DNA of 42,302 bases from Pseudomonadota bacterium (GTDB taxonomy: Bacteria; Pseudomonadota; Gammaproteobacteria; Burkholderiales; Burkholderiaceae_C). The DNA lies in assembly GCA_022566735.1 (NCBI GenBank), contig JADFIG010000030.1, forward strand, positions 1 through 42,302, read 5' to 3'. The notes beneath the pieces are model-generated. The model ran no database searches. It had not been told where the DNA came from and saw only the letters and a program-made list of their open reading frames with translations. Positions 26,265 through 34,973 of this stretch are shown piece after piece; the first letter of the stretch is position 1; the number at the start of each line of letters is the position of its first letter. The position numbers and the translations under genes were made by a program.

Positions 26265-26624
26265 TTAGAACACGAGGCCGGCTTCGCGCGCGGCATCGGC
26301 CAGGGCCTTGATACGACCGTGGTATTGGTAACCAGCGCGGTCGAAAGCGACCTTCTCGACGCCAGCAGCCTTGGCCTTCTCGGCAATGCGCTTGCCGATC
26401 AGGGTGGCGGCTTCGGCGTTGCCGCCGTTCTTGATCTGCTCGCGGACTTCCTTCTCTTGGGTGGAAGCCATTGCGATGATCTTGCTGCCGTCGCCAGAAA
26501 TCACGCTGGCGTAGATGTGCAGGTTGCTGCGGGTGACCGTCAGACGCACGGCGCCTTGCAGGGCGATGCGTGCACGGGTCTGGCGTGCGCGACGCAGGCG
26601 CTGTTCCTTCTTGCTCATTGCCAT
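26265..26624 (-). CDS. rplR: Ribosomal protein uL18
   Basis: The protein has 119 residues from ATG 26624, chosen over the ATG two codons later because AAGGAG sits seven bases before it. It has [36 protein letters not shown], and the end [20 protein letters not shown]. It brings 5S rRNA into the 50S subunit with uL5. Confidence 0.97.
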   Translation of the reverse strand: MAMSKKEQRLRRARQTRARIALQGAVRLTVTRSNLHIYASVISGDGSKIIAMASTQEKEVREQIKNGGNAEAATLIGKRIAEKAKAAGVEKVAFDRAGYQYHGRIKALADAAREAGLVF

Positions 26625-26635
26625 GATGCAGCTCC

Positions 26636-27169
26636 TTACTTCTTCTTGGTCTCTTTGATGACCACGCGCTCGTCCGCATAGCGGATGCCCTTGCCCTTGT
26701 AAGGCTCAGGCGGACGGAAGGCGCGCACCTCGGCGGCGATCTGGCCGACGACCTGGCGGTCGGCGCCCTTGATCAGGATCTCGGTCTGAGACGGGGTCTC
26801 GACCTTGATGCCGGCAGGCATGTCCTTCACCACGGGGTGAGAGAAACCAATCTGCAGGTTCAGCTTCTGACCTTGGGCCTGGGCACGGAAGCCCACGCCG
26901 ACCAGGGTCAGCTTCTTCTCGAAACCCTTGCTGACACCGTTGACGGTGTTGTTCAGCAGGGCACGGAAGGTGCCGGACATGGCATTGGCTTCGGTGGATT
27001 CGTTGGCCGGGGCGACCTTCAGCGAGGCGCCGTCTTGCGTGACGGTGACCAGGCCGTTGACCGGCAGGCTCAGGGTGCCGTTGCCACCCTTGATGGTGAT
27101 GGCTTCGGCAGAGATCTTGACGTCCACACCTTGAGGGACGGCGATCGGCATTTTTCCAACGCGGGACAT
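26636..27169 (-). CDS. rplF: Ribosomal protein uL6
   Basis: The protein has 177 residues, starting [20 protein letters not shown]. The two repeated alpha/beta domains include [20 protein letters not shown] and [20 protein letters not shown]. The C-terminal signature [15 protein letters not shown] is followed by a basic VVIKETKKK. It binds near the factor-binding centre of the 50S. Confidence 0.98.
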   Translation of the reverse strand: MSRVGKMPIAVPQGVDVKISAEAITIKGGNGTLSLPVNGLVTVTQDGASLKVAPANESTEANAMSGTFRALLNNTVNGVSKGFEKKLTLVGVGFRAQAQGQKLNLQIGFSHPVVKDMPAGIKVETPSQTEILIKGADRQVVGQIAAEVRAFRPPEPYKGKGIRYADERVVIKETKKK

Positions 27170-27185
27170 TGCGATTGCTCCTCGA

Positions 27186-27581
27186 TCAGGCGACGTAGCA
27201 GAGCACTTCGCCGCCGATGCCGGCAGCGCGAGCCTTGCGGTCGGTCATGACGCCCTTGGGGGTGGTCACGATGGCAACGCCCAGGCCGTTCATGACCTGA
27301 GGGATGTCGTGACGGCCCTTGTAGATGCGCAGACCGGGACGGGACACACGCTCGATGCGCTCGATGACCGGGCGACCAGCGTAGTACTTCAGTGCGATTT
27401 CCAGCGTGGGCTTGGCAGCTTCGCCGGTGACGGCGAAACCGTCGATGTAGCCTTCGTCCTTCAGGACTTGGGCGATCGCGACTTTCAGCTTCGACGACGG
27501 CAGCGCAACGTTGGTCTTGTTGACCATTTGAGCGTTGCGGATGCGCGTCAGCATGTCGGCGATGGGATCACTCATGCTCAT
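27186..27581 (-). CDS. rpsH: Ribosomal protein uS8
   Basis: The protein has 131 residues from ATG 27581, supported by CAGGAG seven bases upstream. It starts [20 protein letters not shown] and has [20 protein letters not shown] and the end [20 protein letters not shown]. It binds the central 16S rRNA domain and in E. coli also represses the spc operon by binding mRNA at the L5 start. The equivalent site here was not evaluated. Confidence 0.98.
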   Translation of the reverse strand: MSMSDPIADMLTRIRNAQMVNKTNVALPSSKLKVAIAQVLKDEGYIDGFAVTGEAAKPTLEIALKYYAGRPVIERIERVSRPGLRIYKGRHDIPQVMNGLGVAIVTTPKGVMTDRKARAAGIGGEVLCYVA

Positions 27582-27611
27582 GGGATAACTCCTGTTCGTG
27601 CCCTGCCGGGA

Positions 27612-27917
27612 TTACCAGCTCGCCTTGGTGACACCGGGGATGTCGCCAGCGAAAGCCAATTCACGGATCTTGGTGCGGCCGAGGCCGAACTGACGGAAGG
27701 TGCCACGGGGGCGGCCAGTCAGGTTGCAACGTGCGCGCAGGCGGGTCGGGTTCGCGTTGCGCGGCAGTTTCTGCAGCTCCAGGCGAGCGGCGTAGCGCTC
27801 TTCATCGGACTTGTTGCTGTCGTCGATGATGGCCTTGAGTTCCGCGTACTTCTTGGCGTACTTGGCAACCAGCTTTTCGCGCTTTTCTTCGCGTTGCTTC
27901 AGAGAGACTTTTGCCAT
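27612..27917 (-). CDS. rpsN: Ribosomal protein uS14
   Basis: The protein has 101 residues, the long form without the CxxC zinc ribbon. It has [20 protein letters not shown], then [20 protein letters not shown] and the conserved end [20 protein letters not shown]. It belongs to the 30S head. It follows rplE by eight bases. Confidence 0.97.
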   Translation of the reverse strand: MAKVSLKQREEKREKLVAKYAKKYAELKAIIDDSNKSDEERYAARLELQKLPRNANPTRLRARCNLTGRPRGTFRQFGLGRTKIRELAFAGDIPGVTKASW

Positions 27918-27925
27918 GGTGGGCC

Positions 27926-28477
27926 TCAGTTCTTGAACGGGAACTTGAAAGCCTGCAGCAGAGCCTTGGCTTCGTCGTCGGTCTTGGCGGTCGTCGTGAT
28001 GCTGATGTTCAGACCACGGACAGCGTCGATCTTCTCGTACTCGATTTCCGGGAAGATGATCTGCTCCTTGACGCCGACGTTGTAGTTGCCGCGGCCGTCG
28101 AAGGAGCGACCCGAGATGCCGCGGAAGTCACGCACGCGGGGCAGCGAGACGGTGACGAAGCGGTCCAGGAATTCGTACATGGTGACGCCACGCAGGGTGA
28201 CCATGCAGCCGATGGGCATGTTTTCGCGGATCTTGAAGCCGGCGATGGCCTTGCGGGACATCGTGACCACAGGCTTCTGGCCGGCGATCTTGGTCAGGTC
28301 GCCGACGGCGTGTTCCATGACTTTCTTGTCCGACACGGCTTCCGAGACACCCATGTTCAGGGTGATCTTGGTCAGACGCGGCACTTCCATGATCGACTTG
28401 TAGCCAAACTTGGCCATCAGTTCGGGCACGATCTTTTCGCGGTAGATCTGCTGCAGGCGAGCTTGTTGCTGGGACAT
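27926..28477 (-). CDS. rplE: Ribosomal protein uL5
   Basis: The protein has 183 residues from ATG 28477, preceded by GAGG. A TTG at 28492 overlapping the rplX stop is a less likely start. It has [20 protein letters not shown], the [20 protein letters not shown] stretch, [20 protein letters not shown], and [20 protein letters not shown]. It binds 5S rRNA and contacts the P-site tRNA. Confidence 0.97.
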   Translation of the reverse strand: MSQQQARLQQIYREKIVPELMAKFGYKSIMEVPRLTKITLNMGVSEAVSDKKVMEHAVGDLTKIAGQKPVVTMSRKAIAGFKIRENMPIGCMVTLRGVTMYEFLDRFVTVSLPRVRDFRGISGRSFDGRGNYNVGVKEQIIFPEIEYEKIDAVRGLNISITTTAKTDDEAKALLQAFKFPFKN

Positions 28478-28488
28478 ATTCGACCTCG

Positions 28489-28806
28489 TCAAGCCTTGAT
28501 TTCTTCGCCGCTGGACTTGAAGACGCGCACTTTCTTGCCGTCAGCCAGGAGCTTGATGCCGACGCGGTCAGCCTTGCCAGAAGCAGGGTTGAAGATCGCC
28601 ACGTTGGACTGGTGGATGGGCATGGTCTTGTCGACGATGCCGCCGGTGGTGCCCTTCAGGGGGTTGGGCTTCACGTGCTTCTTGACCACGTTCACGCCAT
28701 CGACCACCAGATGGTCGGCGTCGACGCGGGACGACACGGTGCCGCGCTTGCCTTTGTCACGGCCGGTCAGAACGATGACCTGGTCGCCGGTTTTGAGCTT
28801 GTTCAT
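28489..28806 (-). CDS. rplX: Ribosomal protein uL24
   Basis: The protein has 105 residues. The N-terminal KOW motif is [40 protein letters not shown] and the C-terminal [18 protein letters not shown] follow. It initiates 50S assembly by binding the 5' domain of 23S rRNA. It starts 39 bases after rplN. Confidence 0.97.
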   Translation of the reverse strand: MNKLKTGDQVIVLTGRDKGKRGTVSSRVDADHLVVDGVNVVKKHVKPNPLKGTTGGIVDKTMPIHQSNVAIFNPASGKADRVGIKLLADGKKVRVFKSSGEEIKA

Positions 28807-28845
28807 TGAGCTGTCCTTTGCTGAACCTGGAAGGTTGACCGAGGC

Positions 28846-29214
28846 TTACAGAACCTCGGGAGCCAGCGACACGATCTTCATGAAGCGCTCGGTACGCAGT
28901 TCACGCGTCACGGGGCCGAAGATGCGGGTGCCGATGGGCTCCAGCTTGGCGTTCAGCAGCACGGCGGCGTTGCCGTCGAACTTGACCAGCGAACCATCCT
29001 GGCGACGCACACCCTTGGCGGTGCGCACGACCACAGCGCTGTAGACCTCGCCCTTTTTGACGCGGCCACGCGGTGCAGCTTCTTTGATGCTCACCTTGAT
29101 GATGTCGCCGATACCGGCGTAACGACGCTTAGAGCCACCGAGCACCTTGATGCACATGACGCTCTTAGCACCCGTGTTGTCAGCGACGTCCAGTCGCGAT
29201 TGCATTTGGATCAT
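28846..29214 (-). CDS. rplN: Ribosomal protein uL14, first gene of the cluster
   Basis: The protein has 122 residues from ATG 29214. It begins [20 protein letters not shown] and has [20 protein letters not shown] and [20 protein letters not shown]. It lies at the 30S interface of the 50S. In E. coli rpsQ and the S10 operon lie just upstream. Here a promoter, a leader and a lysR gene do, so the spc cluster begins at rplN. Confidence 0.98.
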   Translation of the reverse strand: MIQMQSRLDVADNTGAKSVMCIKVLGGSKRRYAGIGDIIKVSIKEAAPRGRVKKGEVYSAVVVRTAKGVRRQDGSLVKFDGNAAVLLNAKLEPIGTRIFGPVTRELRTERFMKIVSLAPEVL

Positions 29215-29372
29215 GGTGTACCCCAACTTGATTGTTCGGCTGCACAAACCACTGCACAACAACGAACCATCAGTCTTGGGCCCGTAGAACGGGCGGATCT
29301 GAAAAGACACCCATTTCGAAGAACCCTGCCGATGGGGTTGGCAGGCCGAAAATGAACGCCTCAACAGCGAAG
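29215..29372 (-). other. Structured 5' leader of the spc cluster
   Basis: About 158 bases separate the predicted transcript start from rplN. On the transcribed strand there are two perfect hairpins. One has CCTGCC/GGCAGG arms around a 9-base loop (plus positions 29325-29345). The other has GCCCGT/ACGGGC arms around TCT (29280-29294). A 15-codon frame beginning ATGGGTGTC (29314 down to 29270, peptide [14 protein letters not shown]) spans the second hairpin, but no ribosome site precedes it. The leader could host autoregulation. Confidence 0.4.
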
Positions 29373-29378
29373 CCTTGC

Positions 29379-29408
29379 ATTATGCACGAGTTCCGCCCAC
29401 CGAGTCAA
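29379..29408 (-). promoter_or_regulatory. Promoter of the spc-alpha ribosomal cluster
   Basis: TTGACT (29403-29408) and CATAAT (29379-29384) on the minus strand are separated by 18 bases. Each matches the sigma-70 consensus at five of six positions. It is the best promoter match in the window and the expected strength for ribosomal genes. Confidence 0.72.
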
Positions 29409-29468
29409 GCGTCTCTTCGCATGACGGGCAAGAAGAGCCGAACCACCCGATCCGCTCACCCGATCTGC

Positions 29469-30368
29469 TCAAGCGGCCCAGGTCGCCAGACGCTCGGCCA
29501 GGAAGGCGTGCAGGAGGCGGACGGCCGGGCCGAGTTGCCTGCGGTCGGCGCACAGCAGGTTCAGGGGGCTGGCTTCGCCCTGCCAGCCCGGGCAGAGGCG
29601 GATCAGGCGCCCGGCCCGCAGGTCGGCCTGGACGTCGAGTTGCGATTTGTAGGCGATGCCCAGGCCGGCCAGGGCCCAGCGGTGCACCACCTCGCCATCG
29701 TCGGCCTGGCGGTCACCCCGCACGTCGACGTCGAAAGCCTGTCCGTCTTGCCAGAAGCGCCAGCGCTGGTGCACCTGCTCGCCCAGCACATAGCAAAGGC
29801 AGTTGCGTCGCTGCAGTTCTTCGGGATGGGCCAGTGCGCCCAGGCGCCGGACGTGGTCAGGCGAAGCCACCAGCACACGGCGGTTGTCCGGCGCCAGCGG
29901 CAAGGCGACCAGGTCGGAGTCGGGCGGGATGCCGTAGCGGATGGCCAGATCGACGGGCTGGCCATAGACATCCGCCAGCCGATCGGAGACTTGCAGGCGC
30001 AGGTGGATGCGCGGGTGAGCCGCCATGAACTCGTCCAGCCAGGGCAGCAGGACGTGGCGCCCCAGGTCCGACGGCATCGACACCTGCAGGCTGCCCTGCG
30101 CCACCACCTGTCCGCACCGGATCTGCTGGCTGGCCACCTCCAGGAGGTCGACGGCCTGGCGCGCGCGCTCAAGGAACAGCTCCCCTTGCGGGGTGATGCG
30201 TTGCCTGCGGGTGGAGCGCAGCAGCAAGGGCGCACCGAGTTCGGCTTCCAGGCGATGGAGGGCCGCGCTGGCCGCCGCGGGGGTCAGGCCCAGCTTGCGT
30301 GCGGCCGCGGACAGGCTGCCCGCCTCGACGGTCGCGATGAACAGCTGCAGGTCTGACAAGGCTTTCAT
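29469..30368 (-). CDS. LysR-family transcriptional regulator
   Basis: The protein has 299 residues from ATG 30368. The N-terminal winged helix spans about 1-60 (LQLFIATVEAGSLSAAARKL, AASAALHRLEAELGAPLLLR). The effector domain follows from about 90, with VQPVDLAIRYG-like and LPLAPDNRRVLVASPDHVRR segments, as in the CrgA/DsdC-like LTTR group. It is divergent from a nitroreductase gene, with a repeated operator between them. LTTRs usually activate the divergent gene on ligand binding and repress themselves. The likely target is therefore the nitroreductase; the ligand is unknown. Confidence 0.9.
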   Translation of the reverse strand: MKALSDLQLFIATVEAGSLSAAARKLGLTPAAASAALHRLEAELGAPLLLRSTRRQRITPQGELFLERARQAVDLLEVASQQIRCGQVVAQGSLQVSMPSDLGRHVLLPWLDEFMAAHPRIHLRLQVSDRLADVYGQPVDLAIRYGIPPDSDLVALPLAPDNRRVLVASPDHVRRLGALAHPEELQRRNCLCYVLGEQVHQRWRFWQDGQAFDVDVRGDRQADDGEVVHRWALAGLGIAYKSQLDVQADLRAGRLIRLCPGWQGEASPLNLLCADRRQLGPAVRLLHAFLAERLATWAA

Positions 30369-30377
30369 CTTCAAATG

Positions 30378-30419
30378 ATGTTTGAAATTCATTCAAACAT
30401 TAGCCTATTTTTCAAACAT
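30378..30419. promoter_or_regulatory. Repeated operator between the lysR gene and the nitroreductase gene
   Basis: ATGTTTGAA (30378-30386) and TTCAAACAT (30392-30400) form a perfect 9-base inverted repeat with a 5-base centre. A third perfect half-site TTCAAACAT lies at 30411-30419, 19 bases further, and a partial one (TTCAAA) at 30370-30375 touches the lysR start. The arrangement fits the recognition-plus-activation sites of LysR regulators and sits in AT-rich DNA. Confidence 0.75.
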
Positions 30420-30476
30420 GGAAGATGAATGAAGATGCGGCCACGGCGCTGATGCGCACCCACCAGGCAGAGCTCC

Positions 30477-31136
30477 ATGACCACGCACCTCTCAGACCTC
30501 GTCCAGACCCGCTACACCACCAAGGCCTTCGACCCCAGCCGCAAGCTCAGCCCCGCGCAAGCCAGCCAGATCGAGGCCCTGTTGCGCTTCAGCCCCTCGT
30601 CGACCAACGTCCAGCCCTGGCATTTCGTGATCGCCAGCAGCGACAGCGGCAAGGCCCGCATCGCCGACACGATGGCTGCGGGCCATGCGTACAACGCGCC
30701 CAAGGTGCGCAACGCCTCGCACGTGGTGGTGCTGTGCACCCGGCAGTCGCTCACGGACGAGCACCTGGCGCGCGTGCTGGCGCAGGAGCAGGCAGATGGC
30801 CGCTTCGCCACAGAGGAGGCGCGTGCCGGCCAGCACCGTGGCCGCTCGTTCTTTGTGAACCAGCACCGCTTCGAACGCCGCGATGCCCAGCACTGGGCCG
30901 ACAAGCAGGTCTATCTGGCCCTGGGCTTTTTGCTGTTGGGCGCGGCGGCCATGGGCGTGGACGCATGCCCGATCGAGGGCTTCGACCCGGCCGCGGTGGA
31001 CGAGGCCCTGGGCCTGCGCGAACAGGGATTTTCCAGCACCGTGATCGTGGCGCTGGGCTTCCGTGCAGCGGACGACTTCAACGCGCAGCTGCCGAAGTCG
31101 CGCCTGCCCTCGACCGAGGTCATCACGACCTTGTGA
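30477..31136 (+). CDS. Oxygen-insensitive NAD(P)H nitroreductase (NfsB-like)
   Basis: The protein has 219 residues. The nitroreductase fold has LVQTRYTTKAFDPSRKLSP and LLRFSPSSTNVQPWHFVIAS, the FMN-phosphate and isoalloxazine contact region. LALGFLLLGAAAMGVDACPI and EGFDPAAVDEALGL are typical of NfsB/NfnB and dihydropteridine reductases. It binds FMN as a homodimer and performs two-electron reductions of nitroaromatics or quinones. A GAGCTCC precedes the ATG. It is controlled, by position, by the divergent LysR protein and converges on tldD. Confidence 0.92.
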   Translation: MTTHLSDLVQTRYTTKAFDPSRKLSPAQASQIEALLRFSPSSTNVQPWHFVIASSDSGKARIADTMAAGHAYNAPKVRNASHVVVLCTRQSLTDEHLARVLAQEQADGRFATEEARAGQHRGRSFFVNQHRFERRDAQHWADKQVYLALGFLLLGAAAMGVDACPIEGFDPAAVDEALGLREQGFSSTVIVALGFRAADDFNAQLPKSRLPSTEVITTL

Positions 31137-31155
31137 TGTGACTTGGCGGTGCGGC

Positions 31156-32616
31156 TCAGGCCGTGCCGCCCACCGTCAGGCCATCGATGCGCAGGGTGGG
31201 CTGGCCCACGCCCACGGGCACGCTCTGGCCTTCCTTGCCGCAGGTGCCCACGCCGGTGTCCAGCGCCAGGTCGTTGCCGATCATGGAGACGCGGTTCATG
31301 GCGTCGGGGCCGTTGCCGATCAGGGTGGCGCCCTTGACCGGGTAGAGGATCTTGCCCTTTTCGACCCAGTAGGCCTCGGAGGCGGAGAACACGAACTTGC
31401 CCGAGGTGATGTCCACCTGGCCGCCACCGAAGTTGACGGCGTAGACCCCGCGGTCGATGGAAGCGACGATTTCCTGCGGGTCACGGTCGCCGGCCAGCAT
31501 GTAGGTGTTGGTCATGCGCGGCATGGGCAGGTGGGCGTAGCTTTCGCGGCGGCCGTTGCCGGTGGGCGCCGTTTTCATCAGGCGGGCGTTGGTGGCGTCC
31601 TGGATGTAGCCGCGCAGGATGCCGTCTTCGATCAGGACGTTGCGCTGGCTGACGTGGCCTTCGTCGTCGATGTTGAGCGAGCCGCGGCGGTCCGGCAGGG
31701 TGCCGTCGTCGAGCACGGTGACGCCCTTGGAGGCGACGCGCTGGCCGATGCGACCGGCGTAGACGCTGGAGCCCTTGCGGTTGAAGTCGCCTTCCAGGCC
31801 GTGACCCACCGCTTCGTGCAGCAGGATGCCAGGCCAGCCATTGCCCAGCACGACGGTCATTTCGCCAGCCGGTGCCGGGCGGGCTTCGAGGTTGACCAGG
31901 GCGGCGTGCGCGGCCTGGTCGACGTAGGTCTGGACGATGTCGGGCGTGAAGTAGGCCAGGTCGTGGCGGCCACCGCCCCCGCCGGAGCCCACTTCGCGGC
32001 GGCCGTTCTGCTCGGCGATCACGGTGACGGACAGGCGGATGAGGGGGCGCACGTCGGCGGCCAGCACGCCATTGGCGCGCGCCACCAGGACAACGTCGTA
32101 TTCGCAGCCCAGGCCGGCCATGACCTGCACGATGCGCGGGTCCTTGGCGCGGGCGCGGCGCTCGACGTCTTCCAGCAGCGCGACCTTGGCGGCGCTGTCC
32201 ATGGAGGCGATCGGGTCGAACGAAGCGTAGAGGCTGCGGCTGGGCACGACGCGGTGGCCATCGACCTTGACGCGGCGGCTCTGGCCGGCGGCGGCGATGG
32301 TGCGCACGGTGCGGGCCGCGTCCAGCAGCGCGGCCTCGGAGATGTCGTCGGAATAGGCGAAGGCGGTCTTCTCACCGGAGATGGCGCGCACGCCCACGCC
32401 CTGGTCGATGCCGAAGCTGCCGGACTTGACGATGCCTTCTTCCAGGCTCCAGCCTTCGCTGCGGGTGTACTGGAAGTACAGGTCGGCGTCGTCGACCCGG
32501 TGCTGGGTGATGACGCGCAGGGCGTTCAGCAGGCTGGATTCGTCCAGGCCATAGGGCGCCAGCAGCAGGTCGCGGGCGGTTTGCAGGCGGGCAAGGGTGG
32601 CGTCAACAGCGATCAT
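31156..32616 (-). CDS. tldD: Metalloprotease TldD
   Basis: The protein has 486 residues. The zinc site HEAVGH (His267, Glu268, His272) lies in GILLHEAVGHGLEGDFNRKG. SRSLYASFDPIASMD, ILRGYIQDATNARLMKTAPT and the C-terminal DTGVGTCGKEGQSVPVGVGQ, which carries the third zinc ligand cysteine, are typical. TldD pairs with TldE/PmbA to form a heterodimeric protease that trims modified peptides and degrades unfolded peptides such as antitoxin CcdA. pmbA is not in the window. It lies 79 bases downstream of the lipase foldase gene. Confidence 0.96.
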   Translation of the reverse strand: MIAVDATLARLQTARDLLLAPYGLDESSLLNALRVITQHRVDDADLYFQYTRSEGWSLEEGIVKSGSFGIDQGVGVRAISGEKTAFAYSDDISEAALLDAARTVRTIAAAGQSRRVKVDGHRVVPSRSLYASFDPIASMDSAAKVALLEDVERRARAKDPRIVQVMAGLGCEYDVVLVARANGVLAADVRPLIRLSVTVIAEQNGRREVGSGGGGGRHDLAYFTPDIVQTYVDQAAHAALVNLEARPAPAGEMTVVLGNGWPGILLHEAVGHGLEGDFNRKGSSVYAGRIGQRVASKGVTVLDDGTLPDRRGSLNIDDEGHVSQRNVLIEDGILRGYIQDATNARLMKTAPTGNGRRESYAHLPMPRMTNTYMLAGDRDPQEIVASIDRGVYAVNFGGGQVDITSGKFVFSASEAYWVEKGKILYPVKGATLIGNGPDAMNRVSMIGNDLALDTGVGTCGKEGQSVPVGVGQPTLRIDGLTVGGTA

Positions 32617-32695
32617 GCGGCGATTGTGGCACGGGCGCCGCGGCCTTGTGCAAGCCCGCCCCGGGTGGGCCGGCAGTGGCGCGGATCAGGGGGCG

Positions 32696-33646
32696 TCAGA
32701 GGTGCAGCAAGGCGCGCACGCGGGCCTGCTCGTCGGGCTGGAAGTGGGCCTGGATGTGGCTGTCCATGTCCTGCTTGCGCTGCAACTCGGACAGCTGCGG
32801 CGAGGCCTTGAGTCGCTCCCACTCGTTGCGGGCCGCGGCCAGGCGGCGCTCCCAGTCGGCCCATTCGGCGTCGGCCCTGGCCAGGCGGTCGGCGGCGGCC
32901 TGGCCGTAGCGGGCCACGCGCTCGGCGTGCACGGCGGCAGGGTCTTTGCCGGGGGCCATCTGGGGCACGGGCTCGCCGGGATCGATGGCCGGCGGCTGGC
33001 CAGACTCGACCTGGGCCATCAGTTGCTTGAAGCGGACCTCGTCGTCGGCATAGAAGGCGCGGGCCCAGTCCTCGCCGAGGATCTGGCGGCGGACCAGGCG
33101 CTGCTCCTCGAAAGCGGGGCGCCAGGTGCCGGGGTCGGATTGCACGAAGACGCTGCGCCAGGCATGGCTGCGCAGCTGCCAGTAGCGGTCCCAGACGGCC
33201 ATGATGGCCACGGCCTGGGCCTCGCCGTGGGCGCGACGGGCTTCGTCCTCGACGAGGGTGCGAAGGTCCTGGACACTCACCTCGCCCAGGCCCAGAAAGT
33301 AGTACTCGAAGCGCTTGCGCAACTCGGCGCAGGGCGTGAGCCGGCCGGCACCGACACACCAGCCGCCAGGGGGCTCGGTGCCCTTGAAAGAACCCTGCTG
33401 GAACAAGCGTGCGCGCACCTGCTCGGCCGTCAGGGCCTGGGAGGCGGGCTCGGCCGGCAGCGCGGCACTGGCGGCATCGGGGCGGATCATGCCCCAGCCG
33501 CCCTGGCCGGCGCCCTGCCCTGTCAGCGCCGTCAGGCCCGGCAAACCGCCTGAGCGGCCCCAGACCAGGTAGCCGAGCACGGCCACGGCCAGCGCGGCTG
33601 CCGCGCCTTTCATCCATGCTTGCTTCATCCGTCCTTGCACCTGCAT
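32696..33646 (-). CDS. Lipase-specific foldase (Lif, lipase secretion chaperone)
   Basis: The protein has 316 residues from ATG 33646. One N-terminal membrane anchor (about 14-30) is followed by an Ala/Pro/Gly-rich linker. The Lif signature region RKRFEYYFLGLGE spans residues 110-122. The family motif is RxxFDY(F/C)LSAxGE, so Asp is replaced by Glu and LSA by LGL here. The rest is a long helical, Arg/Glu/Ala-rich arm that would wrap the lipase. Lif folds its cognate lipase in the periplasm before type II secretion. It follows that lipase by 115 bases on the same strand. Confidence 0.9.
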   Translation of the reverse strand: MQVQGRMKQAWMKGAAAALAVAVLGYLVWGRSGGLPGLTALTGQGAGQGGWGMIRPDAASAALPAEPASQALTAEQVRARLFQQGSFKGTEPPGGWCVGAGRLTPCAELRKRFEYYFLGLGEVSVQDLRTLVEDEARRAHGEAQAVAIMAVWDRYWQLRSHAWRSVFVQSDPGTWRPAFEEQRLVRRQILGEDWARAFYADDEVRFKQLMAQVESGQPPAIDPGEPVPQMAPGKDPAAVHAERVARYGQAAADRLARADAEWADWERRLAAARNEWERLKASPQLSELQRKQDMDSHIQAHFQPDEQARVRALLHL

Positions 33647-33761
33647 CGCCAACACCTTCGGGCTCACGGGCCGCGCGCACCCTGTCACGCGGTGCGCGCA
33701 TTGTCTCCGAACCGGGCGCGGCGGCCTTCCGCGCCGCTGGCCTCGGTTCACACAGGCCAGG

Positions 33762-34727
33762 TCAGAGGCCCGACAGCTTCATGCGGTTGGCATGCTGGAT
33801 GTAGAAGGCCACCGGGTCAGGCGAGTTGGCACCGACGATGCCCAGCACCTGGTTGATCTCGTCGAGGTGGTTCCAGCTGTAGTTGTCCTTGATGACCTTG
33901 CCCCAGTGGCTGGAGCAGCGGCTGACCAGGCCGTCGTTTTCTTCGCCCTTGAAGTAGTCGGCGGTGTAGGCCAGGATGGCGTCGGAGATGTCCCAGCCAT
34001 TGGTCTTCACCGAGGTGCCCGAGAACGAGTACCAGCGCAGGCTGTTGCCGTTGACACTGGCGACTTCGGGGCCGCTGCCGCAGGCGGTGGTGGGTGCGCC
34101 CACCGGGAACTTGGCGTTGAACGTGGCCGCCCCCTGGCTGCTGAGGGCATGGAGGGCGGTGAGCAGGTCGGCCTGGCTGGTGGTCTTGTTGCCGCTCAGC
34201 CAGGAGATCAGCTTCAGGCCGGCGCTGGCCAGGCTGTCGAAGCCGCCACCCGGGGTGGTGCGGGCCAGGATGTCATCGGCCACCCTGGAGCCGAAGTGCG
34301 TGCCGGCCATGGTGCTCACGGAAGCGACCATGCCGGGCACGGTGCCGGCGGCGTAACGCACGGTCGGGCCGCCATGGCTGTGGCCGACCAGGTTGAACCG
34401 GGTGACGCCGTCCTTGGCGGCCCACTGCTTCATCTGCTGGACGAGTTCCTCGCCGCGGAATTCGGTGGTCTGCGAGGGGTTGACCGAGGCGATGTAGACG
34501 GTGGCGCCTTCGTTGCGCAGCTTGCCGGGGATGTCGTAGAAATAGTTGATGCCCAGGATGCTGTCGAAGCCGATGAAGCCGTGGACCAGCACGATGGGGT
34601 ACCTGGTCTTGGCGGTGGTGCCGGCATGGGCAGCGGGGGCGGCCAGGGCGAGGCCAGCGAGGGCAGCGGCAGCGCAGACAGCTTTCAGCGCGGCTTTGGC
34701 GGCCCGAGGGGTCGAAAGAAGGTTCAT
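33762..34727 (-). CDS. Secreted triacylglycerol lipase, subfamily I.1/I.2 (foldase-dependent)
   Basis: The protein has 321 residues from ATG 34727, with AGGAG seven bases upstream. The signal peptide is about 36 residues (ends PAAHA/GT). The catalytic triad is Ser117 in GHSHGG, Asp265 in NDGLVSRC and His287 in WNHLDEIN. The oxyanion stretch PIVLVHGFIGFDSILGINYF starts at 44. Cys216 and Cys271 form the disulfide expected for Burkholderia-type lipases, and Asp246 and Asp290 are plausible calcium ligands. It hydrolyses long-chain triacylglycerols outside the cell. The partnering foldase follows directly. Confidence 0.95.
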   Translation of the reverse strand: MNLLSTPRAAKAALKAVCAAAALAGLALAAPAAHAGTTAKTRYPIVLVHGFIGFDSILGINYFYDIPGKLRNEGATVYIASVNPSQTTEFRGEELVQQMKQWAAKDGVTRFNLVGHSHGGPTVRYAAGTVPGMVASVSTMAGTHFGSRVADDILARTTPGGGFDSLASAGLKLISWLSGNKTTSQADLLTALHALSSQGAATFNAKFPVGAPTTACGSGPEVASVNGNSLRWYSFSGTSVKTNGWDISDAILAYTADYFKGEENDGLVSRCSSHWGKVIKDNYSWNHLDEINQVLGIVGANSPDPVAFYIQHANRMKLSGL

Positions 34728-34808
34728 GCTCGTGCTCCTGTTGTGTGTGTGCCTGCGCCAAGGGAAGGGGTGATGCGCATGTTTCGCAGACAGGGGCAGT
34801 ATCTGGAG

Positions 34809-34821
34809 AACGACTTTCGTT
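34809..34821. promoter_or_regulatory. Small palindrome upstream of the lipase gene
   Basis: AACGA-CTT-TCGTT is a perfect 5-base-arm inverted repeat 82 bases before the lipase ATG, in an AT-richer patch with TTTAAC and GATACT elements that could be promoter parts. The evidence is too short to assign a regulator. The rest of this 246-base gap holds a CCCGGGC/GCCCGGG hairpin at 34912-34931 without a T-run. Confidence 0.25.
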
Positions 34822-34973
34822 AAATTTGGGGCATACCCTCGCGGCGGGGAAAGCACTCTCCCGCGATGTGTGTAGCGTGTGCTGGCCTGTGCGGCGTGCG
34901 CCACCCACCCACCCGGGCTACGCTGCCCGGGCGAAGGCATGACAGAGCGCACGCTGTGCCTTGGGCCCGCGGC

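Noticed and set aside
34912..34931. CCCGGGC/GCCCGGG hairpin between the lipase and rsmI genes
   Set aside because: It lacks a T-run on either strand and lies upstream of one gene and downstream of the other in an order that does not call for a terminator. It is not annotated as one.
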